Assembly: GCA_029062865.1 (NCBI GenBank)
Contig: JAIDPG010000365.1
Coordinates: forward strand, 1-5,132
Direction of reading: 5' to 3'
Origin: Oscillospiraceae bacterium
Lineage (GTDB): Bacteria > Bacillota > Clostridia > Oscillospirales > Ruminococcaceae
Length of the DNA stretch: 5,132 nt
This document shows, piece by piece, positions 1 through 4,642 of this stretch. Made by a program: the position numbers and the translations under genes. How positions within the stretch are numbered: the first letter of the stretch is position 1; every line of letters starts with the position of its first letter. The notes under the pieces were generated by a model. The model did no database searches, was not told the origin of the DNA, and worked only from the letters and a program-made list of their open reading frames with translations.

Positions 1-1
1 G

Positions 2-460
2 ATGGACTTTATAACCGTACTTATTATCATACTCGGAGCGGGGAATTTGGGCGTTTTTTTCCTAACTCAGCGCGCCATTTCGGGTTTGGAGAGGCTCGTT
101 CACCCGAAAGCCGACCGCCGCAACGGCATAAGCGCCGACCTCTCTTTGACAAGCGAGGAGACCGCGCAGCTCGGGAAAAGCTCCGCGAGAGCGTCGTTTT
201 TCTACACGCTGTTTCTGAATTTGACCGCCGTGTTCCCGCTGCTCGGAATTCTCGGCACGGTAATCTCGCTGATGAAGCTCTCCGGCACGGACGACATCGC
301 CGCGAACTTCGGCATGGCGCTTCGCACGACGCTTTGGGGGCTTATCTTCGCGATAGTGTTCAAGCTTATGGATTCGCTTATCTCCGCGAAGCTCGACAGG
401 GCGCTTGACGAGGCGGATTATCTTATCCACGAGCACGACTTGGAAAAGAGGAACGTATAA
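2..460 (+). CDS. MotA/TolQ/ExbB-family proton channel subunit, short form
   Basis: The 152-residue protein has the three-helix plan of ExbB/TolQ: helix 1 at about residues 3-22, a cytoplasmic segment of about 40 residues, helix 2 at about 66-91 and helix 3 at about 103-127, then a charged tail. The family signature is clear in FPLLGILGT (78-86) and in ALRTTLWGL (106-114), which line the ion path in ExbB/TolQ. Proteins of this family form a membrane pentamer that uses the ion gradient to drive an ExbD/TolR partner. It is shorter than ExbB (usually over 200 residues), mainly in the TM1-TM2 loop. The position of the ExbB helix-3 glutamate (the E of EAL) appears to be M105. The stop overlaps the next gene's ATG by one base (TAATG), so the pair is coupled. 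Only one base precedes the ATG, so its ribosome site is unseen and a start further upstream is possible. The family call is firm; the cellular role is unknown. Confidence 0.85.
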   Translation: MDFITVLIIILGAGNLGVFFLTQRAISGLERLVHPKADRRNGISADLSLTSEETAQLGKSSARASFFYTLFLNLTAVFPLLGILGTVISLMKLSGTDDIAANFGMALRTTLWGLIFAIVFKLMDSLISAKLDRALDEADYLIHEHDLEKRNV

Positions 461-1110
461 TGCGGCGCGGCAGACGTAAACGCGACATCATAATAGAGCT
501 CACGTCGCTGCTTGACGTTATTATGATAATCATCTTTATGGTGATGAAGGAAAACAGCCGCGTGATCGGTGAAAAGCAGAACGCCCTGAACGCCGCGCAG
601 CAGGTGAATTCCGAGCAGGCGGGCGAGATAGGCGAGCTGTCGGGCAGGCTTGATGATCTGGAATTACAGCTTGCCGACGCGGAGAAGAAGCTCGAGGGCG
701 GTACCGCGGACGAGCTCCGCGAAAAGCTGAAAGCCGCCGAAAACAAGCTCGAAAGCTATAAGGCGATCGACGACGTTGTGATAGTGCTGAACATCGGGCT
801 GGAGAACAACTACAACAACTCGATAAGAACGCTCACCTACGGCAAGGTCTCAGAGGCTTCTACGGTGCTTCAAAACCGCTCCAACGACGAGTTTGACGTG
901 TCGCTGAACAAGCTCAAGGTTTTCGTAACGGATTACATAACAAAGGTCCTCGACGACAAGGACAATCAGACGATCGTCTATGTCGTGTTCACTTACGATT
1001 CCCACAAGGTCTACGAGCGCGATTACGAAGCTGTCGGCGAGGCGCTGAAGGACGCCGAGCGCAAGGCGAACAGCGGCAATTTCCGCTACAGAATAAATCC
1101 CATTTCTTAG
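460..1110 (+). CDS. ExbD/TolR-like membrane protein with coiled-coil insert
   Basis: The 216-residue protein starts with a basic cytoplasmic stretch (RRGRRKR). A single transmembrane helix follows at about 11-29, reading IELTSLLDVIMIIIFMV. This matches the ExbD/TolR pattern in which an aspartate (here D19) in the helix carries protons. Residues about 30-103 are rich in Glu, Lys, Ala and Leu and look like a coiled coil, which ordinary ExbD lacks. The outside C-terminal domain (about 104-216) alternates strands and helices; residues about 149-213 resemble the last part of the ExbD/TolR fold (TIVYVVFTYD, then an amphipathic helix and FRYRIN). A Shine-Dalgarno site GAGGA (448-452) lies 7 bases before the ATG, inside the upstream gene. 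It is inferred to pair with the 2-460 product. MotB or ZorB-type partners were considered, but no OmpA-like peptidoglycan-binding motif is visible. Confidence 0.75.
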   Translation: MRRGRRKRDIIIELTSLLDVIMIIIFMVMKENSRVIGEKQNALNAAQQVNSEQAGEIGELSGRLDDLELQLADAEKKLEGGTADELREKLKAAENKLESYKAIDDVVIVLNIGLENNYNNSIRTLTYGKVSEASTVLQNRSNDEFDVSLNKLKVFVTDYITKVLDDKDNQTIVYVVFTYDSHKVYERDYEAVGEALKDAERKANSGNFRYRINPIS

Positions 1111-1115
1111 CCGCG

Positions 1116-1140
1116 TTTTCCCCGCCTCGGGCGGGGAAAA
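1116..1140 (+). repeat. Perfect GC-rich hairpin without T-tract, in an operon gap
   Basis: TTTTCCCCGCC and GGCGGGGAAAA form an 11-bp perfect stem with a TCG loop, five bases after the stop of the ExbD-like gene. The bases after it are TTCGAAAAAG, so there is no T-run. The T-run is on the 5' arm and the A-run on the 3' arm, opposite to an intrinsic terminator on either strand. An mRNA-stabilising, processing or attenuation element between genes is the better guess. The core resembles the hairpins at 1692-1726 and 4585-4607. Confidence 0.6.
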
Positions 1141-1164
1141 TTCGAAAAAGATTTCTCGATAATG

Positions 1165-1171
1165 AAAGGAG
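1165..1171 (+). promoter_or_regulatory. Shine-Dalgarno site of the 1182 gene
   Basis: AAAGGAG stands 10 bases before the ATG at 1182. It supports that start and shows the third gene of the module initiates independently, not by coupling to its upstream neighbour. Confidence 0.7.
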
Positions 1172-1181
1172 CGTTTTCAGT

Positions 1182-1685
1182 ATGAAAAAACACGACAAAA
1201 ATCTTCCGCCGGAAGGACATCAGCCGCCTCCCCCTCCTCCCGAAAAGCATCATAAGCACGAGCGCCGCCGCAGAAGAGGCGGACGCGGCGTGATCGTTTT
1301 TCTGATTTTGCTTGTACTTCTGATCGCCGCGGGCTATATTCTCTGGCAGAACGGATTTTTCAGCTTCGGCAAGGGAAACGGCGACGGCGAGGGAAGCGGC
1401 AGCGCGGTAGTGTCAAACTCCGCGGCGACCTCCGAGGAGATCTCCGCCGAGCCCGAAAGCACGATTATCGAGATCAAGATCGACAATAACAAGATCTACT
1501 TTGACGGCGCAGAAGTCGCAAGCGCCGAGGAGCTGAAAAACAAAATCACCGAGATCGGCGACAAAAAGACGTACAATTTAGTTCACGAAACCGCGATAAA
1601 AGCGACCTACGATGAGGTCAAGGAAGTGCTTGTAGAGTTGGAAAGAGCGTTGAGCATTAAAGTAAACTACAACGACGAACGCTAA
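1182..1685 (+). CDS. Single-pass protein with Pro/His/Arg-rich head and ExbD-like outer domain
   Basis: The 167-residue protein has four parts. Residues 1-36 are a cytoplasmic head with a run of six prolines (15-20), a HHKH stretch (23-26) and five arginines (28-32). Residues about 37-57 are one hydrophobic helix. A Gly/Ser/Ala/Glu-rich linker spans about 61-93. Residues about 94-165 form a compact domain. The last part follows the ExbD/TolR layout: strand IEIKIDNNKIYFDG, helix AEELKNKITEI, strand and turn YNLVHETAIKATYDEV, helix KEVLVELERA and final strand IKVNYND. Unlike its upstream neighbour, its membrane helix has no acidic residue, so it probably does not carry protons itself. It follows the ExbB-like and ExbD-like genes on the same strand after 71 bases and ends at a strong terminator, so it is taken as the last gene of that module. 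The ExbD-like reading rests on pattern only; no function is assigned. Confidence 0.7.
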   Translation: MKKHDKNLPPEGHQPPPPPPEKHHKHERRRRRGGRGVIVFLILLVLLIAAGYILWQNGFFSFGKGNGDGEGSGSAVVSNSAATSEEISAEPESTIIEIKIDNNKIYFDGAEVASAEELKNKITEIGDKKTYNLVHETAIKATYDEVKEVLVELERALSIKVNYNDER

Positions 1686-1691
1686 AGCATA

Positions 1692-1726
1692 AACAAAGTT
1701 CCCCGCCGAAGGCGGGGAACTTTGTT
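1692..1726. terminator. Bidirectional intrinsic terminator between convergent genes
   Basis: AACAAAGTTCCCCGCC and GGCGGGGAACTTTGTT form a 16-bp perfect stem with a GAA loop. On the + strand it is followed by ATTTTATTTG and sits 6 bases after the stop of the 1182-1685 gene. On the - strand the stem ends in TTTGTTT and lies 3 bases after the stop of the kinase gene. Position and structure fit a shared terminator for both convergent transcripts. Confidence 0.9.
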
Positions 1727-1729
1727 ATT

Positions 1730-2326
1730 TTATTTGAAAAACTCGTTCGCGAAGCGTATTATCGCCGCCGTTGTGCCCTCGATCCCGAGCGCGGTGCTGT
1801 CTATGCAGAGATGATAGTTCTGCGGCTGCCCCCAGCGCTTGTCGGTGTAGTAGTTGTAGTACGACGTGCGCTGCTTATCGATGCGCTTCACATAATCGGC
1901 GGAGTGCTTCGCGGTGATGCCGTAAACCTCCTCGGCGCGCTTAACGCGGGCTTCAAACGGCGCGCTGATAAACACGTTCAGCACGTTCGAGAAGTCCTTC
2001 AGCGCGTAGTCGGAGCAGCGCCCCATAATCACGCAGGACTCCTCCGACGCTATCTTCCGGATAGCCTCGAGCTTCGCGAAGAACAGCGAGTCGTCAAACG
2101 GCACGCCGCCCTGCCCGTAGGCCGTCGACAGCAGATACAGCAGGCTGTTCGAGCGCTTCTCGTCGTTTTCCTCAAAGTGCGACTGATGAATTCCGCTGTC
2201 CTTCGCCGCAACCTCCAGCAGCTTGTTATCGAAAAACTCCACGCCGAGCGCCTCGGCAAGCCGCTCCCCGATCTCGCGTCCGCCGCTTCCATACTGCCTT
2301 GAGATCGTGATCACCTTGTTAGCCAT
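1730..2326 (-). CDS. Cytidylate kinase-like family protein (Cytidylate_kin2)
   Basis: The 198-residue protein matches the stand-alone cytidylate-kinase-like family common in Clostridia. The nucleotide-binding loop is ISRQYGSGGREIGERLA (8-24), the family's form of the P-loop. It is followed by EFFD (30-33), CVIMGRC (98-104), an Arg-rich helix (about 126-131 and 148-153) and the C-terminal signature YYNYYTDKRWGQPQNYHLCID (156-176) with a conserved WG pair. Relatives are P-loop NMP-kinase-fold proteins predicted to move a phosphate from ATP to a small substrate; the true substrate is mostly untested, so calling it CMP kinase would be too strong. The length is normal. The start is supported by GGGGGTG 8 bases upstream and by VITISRQYGSGG lying right at the N terminus, as is usual. 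It is a single-gene unit with its own promoter and terminator. Confidence 0.9.
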   Translation of the reverse strand: MANKVITISRQYGSGGREIGERLAEALGVEFFDNKLLEVAAKDSGIHQSHFEENDEKRSNSLLYLLSTAYGQGGVPFDDSLFFAKLEAIRKIASEESCVIMGRCSDYALKDFSNVLNVFISAPFEARVKRAEEVYGITAKHSADYVKRIDKQRTSYYNYYTDKRWGQPQNYHLCIDSTALGIEGTTAAIIRFANEFFK

Positions 2327-2334
2327 AAAAACAA

Positions 2335-2341
2335 CACCCCC
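2335..2341 (-). promoter_or_regulatory. Ribosome binding site of the kinase gene
   Basis: Read on the - strand, GGGGGTG ends 8 bases before the ATG (2326-2324). It pairs with the anti-Shine-Dalgarno sequence with one G-U in place of the usual A, and it fixes the start. Confidence 0.65.
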
Positions 2342-2357
2342 TATAATTGTTAGTTTA

Positions 2358-2386
2358 ATAGCGGTTAGCAGTTAGCTATCCGCTAT
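2358..2386. repeat. Interrupted palindrome at the kinase transcription start
   Basis: ATAGCGG (2358-2364) and CCGCTAT (2380-2386) are perfect inverted arms. Inside them, after one T/T mismatch, TAGC (2366-2369) pairs with GCTA (2375-2378) around a five-base AGTTA centre. The element begins 4 bases downstream of the kinase -10 box, so it covers the predicted +1. It could be a repressor operator or a hairpin at the 5' end of the leader RNA. No T-run follows it on the - strand, so it is not a terminator. Confidence 0.6.
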
Positions 2387-2390
2387 CTTT

Positions 2391-2419
2391 ATTATACTTC
2401 ATTTTTCGGCGATTGTCAA
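2391..2419 (-). promoter_or_regulatory. Consensus sigma-A promoter of the kinase gene
   Basis: On the - strand the -35 box is TTGACA (2419-2414) and the -10 box is TATAAT (2396-2391), both perfect, with an exact 17-bp spacer. The predicted start of transcription is near 2384, giving a leader of about 58 bases. Such a strong promoter next to a palindrome hints that expression is held down by a repressor or by leader structure; this is inference. Confidence 0.88.
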
Positions 2420-2446
2420 TAATTTGCGGGAAAATTGTTTTGGTAC

Positions 2447-2475
2447 TTGAAATTCCGCGAGGAGTATGTTATAAT
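2447..2475 (+). promoter_or_regulatory. Sigma-A promoter of the der operon, extended -10
   Basis: TTGAAA (2447-2452) and TATAAT (2470-2475) are separated by 17 bp, and TG at 2467-2468 makes an extended -10 (TGTTATAAT). Transcription is predicted to start near 2482. It is divergent from the kinase promoter; the two -35 boxes are 27 bp apart, so bound polymerases or a shared regulator could influence each other. Confidence 0.85.
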
Positions 2476-2494
2476 AAAAATGGAGTATACCGCT

Positions 2495-2516
2495 CAAGTG
2501 GTTTTGAAACCGCTTG
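2495..2516 (+). other. Hairpin in the der 5' leader
   Basis: CAAGTGGTT and AACCGCTTG pair as a 9-bp stem with one G-U wobble and a TTGA loop, about 14 bases into the predicted leader RNA. GATTTGTTATC follows, which is not a real T-tract. It lies 38 bases before the der ATG and does not mask the ribosome site. It may protect the 5' end or be regulatory; no known riboswitch or T-box pattern was recognised. Confidence 0.45.
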
Positions 2517-2554
2517 GATTTGTTATCACCTAAAACGGAAGGGAAGTGAGCGCA

Positions 2555-3871
2555 ATGCAGCTTGTAGCTATCGTCGGAAGACCGAACGTCGGCAAGTCCA
2601 CGCTGTTTAACAAGCTTGTTGGCAAACGGCTCTCGATAGTCGACGACACGCCCGGCGTTACCCGCGACAGAATTTACAGCCGCTGCGAGTGGCTGAACAG
2701 GGAGTTTATGCTGATCGATACGGGCGGCATAGAGCCACGCACCGACGACGTTATCCTCGCGCAGATGAGGGAGCAGGCGCTGCTCGCTATCGACTCCGCC
2801 GACTGCATTATCTTCGTCACGGATATTACGACGGGAGTTACCGCGAACGATTTGGACGTTGCCTCAATGCTCACGAAAAGCGGCAAGCCCGTTGTCCTCG
2901 CGGTGAACAAGGACGATCATATCGGCGAGCCGCTGCCGGAGTTCTACGAGTTCTACAATCTCGGTCTCGGCGATCCGATCTCGGTATCGGCGGTCCACGG
3001 TCACGGCACTGGCGATCTGCTGGAGGCGGTCTTTGAGAAAATGCCCCCCGAGGAGGCGGAGCCCGAGGACGAGGACGCGATCAAAGTCGCGGTTATCGGC
3101 AAGCCGAATGTCGGGAAATCGTCGCTTATAAACCTCATCACGGGCGAGGAGCGCTCGATAGTCTCCGACATTGCGGGCACAACGCGCGACGCGGTCGACA
3201 GCGAGGTGATAAGAGGCGAGCAGAAGTACATCTTCATCGACACCGCGGGAATGAGAAGAAAAGCAAAGGTCACGGAAAACATCGAGCATTTCAGCGTTCT
3301 GCGCGCGCTTATGGCGGTAGACCGTGCCGACGTCTGCGTCGTGATGATAGACGCGACAGTCGGCTTTACCGAGCAGGACAGCAAGGTCGCGGGCTACGCG
3401 CACGACAAGGGCAAGGCGTGCGTGATCGCCGTCAACAAGTGGGACGCGGTCGACGAAAAAACCGACAAGACAATGCAGGAGTTTACGAAGAAGCTCGAGG
3501 TCGACTTTTCGTTTATGAGCTACGCGCCGTTCATTTTCATTTCGGCGAAAACGGGTCAGCGCGTTGAAAAGCTGTTTTCGATGATAAACGAGGTTCACGA
3601 GCAGCACAGCCGCCGCATTTCCACGGGCGTGCTGAACGATATGCTGAGCTACGCGACGTCGAGAGTGCAGCCGCCCTCGGACAAGGGCAAGCGCCTGAAG
3701 CTCTACTACATGACGCAGGCAAGCTCCAATCCGCCGAATTTCGTTGTGTTCTGCAACAGCAAGGACTTGTTCCACTATTCCTATCAGCGTTATATCGAAA
3801 ACCAGATACGCGAGACGTTCGGGCTTGATAAAACGCCGATCAAACTATCCGTAAGAGAAAGAGGAGAGTAA
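2555..3871 (+). CDS. der: Ribosome assembly GTPase Der (EngA)
   Basis: Der is a cytoplasmic tandem-GTPase needed for maturation of the 50S ribosomal subunit. The 438-residue protein, normal for the family, has all expected parts. Domain 1 has G1 GRPNVGKST (8-16), TPGVTRD (34-40), DTGG (55-58), NKDD (118-121) and SA (145-146). An acidic linker (about 163-174, PPEEAEPEDEDA) follows. Domain 2 has GKPNVGKSS (182-190), AGTTRD (207-212), DTAG (229-232), NKWD (294-297) and SAK (330-332). The C-terminal KH-like RNA-binding domain spans about 345-438, including LKLYYMTQ and NPPNFVVF. The ATG at 2555 is preferred because family members begin a few residues before VAIVGRPNVGKST and GGGAAG lies 8 bases upstream. 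An in-frame GTG at 2546 would add only three residues and has poor spacing. It is the first gene of an operon leading to plsY and overlaps the ribosome site of the next small gene. Confidence 0.97.
   Translation: MQLVAIVGRPNVGKSTLFNKLVGKRLSIVDDTPGVTRDRIYSRCEWLNREFMLIDTGGIEPRTDDVILAQMREQALLAIDSADCIIFVTDITTGVTANDLDVASMLTKSGKPVVLAVNKDDHIGEPLPEFYEFYNLGLGDPISVSAVHGHGTGDLLEAVFEKMPPEEAEPEDEDAIKVAVIGKPNVGKSSLINLITGEERSIVSDIAGTTRDAVDSEVIRGEQKYIFIDTAGMRRKAKVTENIEHFSVLRALMAVDRADVCVVMIDATVGFTEQDSKVAGYAHDKGKACVIAVNKWDAVDEKTDKTMQEFTKKLEVDFSFMSYAPFIFISAKTGQRVEKLFSMINEVHEQHSRRISTGVLNDMLSYATSRVQPPSDKGKRLKLYYMTQASSNPPNFVVFCNSKDLFHYSYQRYIENQIRETFGLDKTPIKLSVRERGE
3862..3866 (+). promoter_or_regulatory. Shine-Dalgarno site of the 44-residue gene, inside the end of der
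   Basis: AGGAG sits 6 bases before the ATG at 3873 and within the last codons of der. This near-ideal site is the best evidence that the following short frame is translated. Confidence 0.75.
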
Positions 3872-3872
3872 T

Positions 3873-4007
3873 ATGAAAAAGAGAAAAAGCGCGCTTTGGT
3901 TTGTAATTATGATCATCGGCTTCGCAATCGGTCTGCTTATTGGCAGAGGCATCGAGTTCTCCGACGACGATGACGACGATTTTGACCTCGACCTGTTCAG
4001 CGACTGA
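3873..4007 (+). CDS. 44-residue single-pass membrane protein with poly-Asp tail
   Basis: This short frame lies directly after der, with only one base between the der stop and its ATG. The product begins MKKRKSALW, a basic inside end. One hydrophobic helix follows at about 8-24 (LWFVIMIIGFAIGLLIG), with GxxxG-like glycines that could pack helix to helix. Then come RGIEFS and an acidic tail with six aspartates in a row (31-36) and two more in DFDLDLFSD. By the positive-inside rule the acidic tail would be outside the cell or at the membrane surface. Its strong ribosome site, tight coupling to der and the immediate start of the next gene five bases after its stop all argue that it is real. No known family was recognised. 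A role as a small partner of a neighbouring membrane protein (4013-4573 or PlsY), or in cation binding by the Asp run, is only a guess. Confidence 0.8.
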   Translation: MKKRKSALWFVIMIIGFAIGLLIGRGIEFSDDDDDDFDLDLFSD

Positions 4008-4012
4008 ATAAA

Positions 4013-4573
4013 ATGAAGCAGATCACACGGGAGTTTTACCGCGTAAACGGCGTTGCGCCGCTTCGCTTCGCGATAGTAACGGCTGTCTGCGCGGCGGCGT
4101 TTCTGCTCACGGGATGCTTTTCCCGCGAGAATACCCGGCTGCTTGCGATGATCGTCACGGAGCTTTTGGGAGCTGTAACGGCGCTGTCGCTTGTCGATTT
4201 ATTGATCGCGAGAATGCGTTTCAAAAAGCGCCTCGAAATCCTCCCGGAGAATTACCGCGCTGAAATTCTGTCGGGCTTTTCGAGCGTTCCGAGCATCGGG
4301 AAGCGTTGGTTTTTCGAGAGATCCTTGTTGTATTTCACGCGGCGAAGAATAGAAATAGTCTCCTACGACGAGCTGGAAAGCGCCGATTTAAAGCACGGCA
4401 GGCTGTACCTGAAGCTGATCGGCGGAAAAACGCTTCCATTTCCATTCGAGAGCTCGGAGAACCCCGCGATGCTGGTCGCGGCGCTCCGCAGCAGAAACGG
4501 AAAGCTAAAGGCTTCAATCTACGGAAAGCCCGTTGATTTCGATAAATCCGTTGGGAAGAAAACAAAAAAGTGA
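4013..4573 (+). CDS. Two-helix membrane protein, possible PH-like cytoplasmic domain
   Basis: The 186-residue protein has two hydrophobic segments, about 17-35 and 43-66, joined by a short polar turn (FSRENTR). This makes a helical hairpin with both ends in the cytoplasm, followed by a basic RMRFKKR. Residues about 97-162 look like a small beta-rich domain (WFFERSLLYFTRRRIEIVSYDELESADLKHGRLYLKLIGGKTLPFPF, then a helix with PAMLVAALRSR). This order of strands with a final helix recalls YcxB-like or bacterial PH-type domains that sit behind two membrane helices. The C terminus is Lys-rich. LLTGC (31-35) resembles a lipobox, but the second helix right after it argues against a lipoprotein. No good Shine-Dalgarno site precedes the ATG; the stop of the 44-residue gene is five bases upstream, so reinitiation is likely. 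It shares the der transcript. The PH-like reading is uncertain and the function is unknown. Confidence 0.75.
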   Translation: MKQITREFYRVNGVAPLRFAIVTAVCAAAFLLTGCFSRENTRLLAMIVTELLGAVTALSLVDLLIARMRFKKRLEILPENYRAEILSGFSSVPSIGKRWFFERSLLYFTRRRIEIVSYDELESADLKHGRLYLKLIGGKTLPFPFESSENPAMLVAALRSRNGKLKASIYGKPVDFDKSVGKKTKK

Positions 4574-4613
4574 GGAAACGGCGGTTTTCCCCGCGGAGCG
4601 GGGGAGACCTCAC
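4570..4613 (+). repeat. Branched GC-rich hairpin before plsY, no T-tract
   Basis: The core CCCCGC (4589-4594) pairs with GCGGGG (4598-4603) around a GGA loop and extends through TTTT/GAGA with wobble pairs to 4585-4607. An outer stem, GTGAGG (4570-4575) with CCTCAC (4608-4613), closes it with a one-sided nine-base bulge. It overlaps the stop codon of the upstream gene. AAGAAAAAACC follows, so it is unlikely to terminate + strand transcription. It may protect or process the mRNA between the 4013 gene and plsY. Confidence 0.5.
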
Positions 4614-4642
4614 AAGAAAAAACCAAAGAAAAAGGTGAAATA

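Noticed and set aside
460..1110. ZorB/MotB-type defence or motor stator partner
   Set aside because: No OmpA-like peptidoglycan-binding motif is visible, and no ZorC/ZorD-type helicase or nuclease gene is in the window. The ExbD-like reading explains the helix better.
1135..1163. Possible promoter (GATAAT at 1158-1163) in the gap before the 1182 gene
   Set aside because: The matching -35 position reads GGAAAA, part of the hairpin arm, so there is no supportable -35 box.
1811..2302. Open frame of 163 codons on the + strand opposite the kinase gene
   Set aside because: The - strand frame encodes a clear Cytidylate_kin2 protein with its own promoter and ribosome site. The opposite frame shows no motif and looks like an antisense shadow.
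2546..2554. GTG start for der three codons upstream of the ATG
   Set aside because: The ribosome site would be only about 3 bases away, and family members start just before VAIVGRPNVGKS, so the ATG at 2555 is preferred. The difference is small and not certain.
2413..2610. 65-codon + strand frame covering the der promoter and leader
   Set aside because: It contains the divergent promoter boxes and runs into der in another frame; the predicted der transcript starts well inside it.
2864..3775. Long open frame of 303 codons on the - strand opposite der
   Set aside because: It lies wholly within the highly conserved der gene, has no family motif and an Arg/His/Val/Leu-rich composition typical of the antisense of GC-rich coding DNA.
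4013..4117. Lipoprotein signal (LLTGC) at the start of the 4013-4573 protein
   Set aside because: A second hydrophobic helix follows after seven residues and the rest looks cytoplasmic, so a helical hairpin fits better than cleavage at the cysteine.
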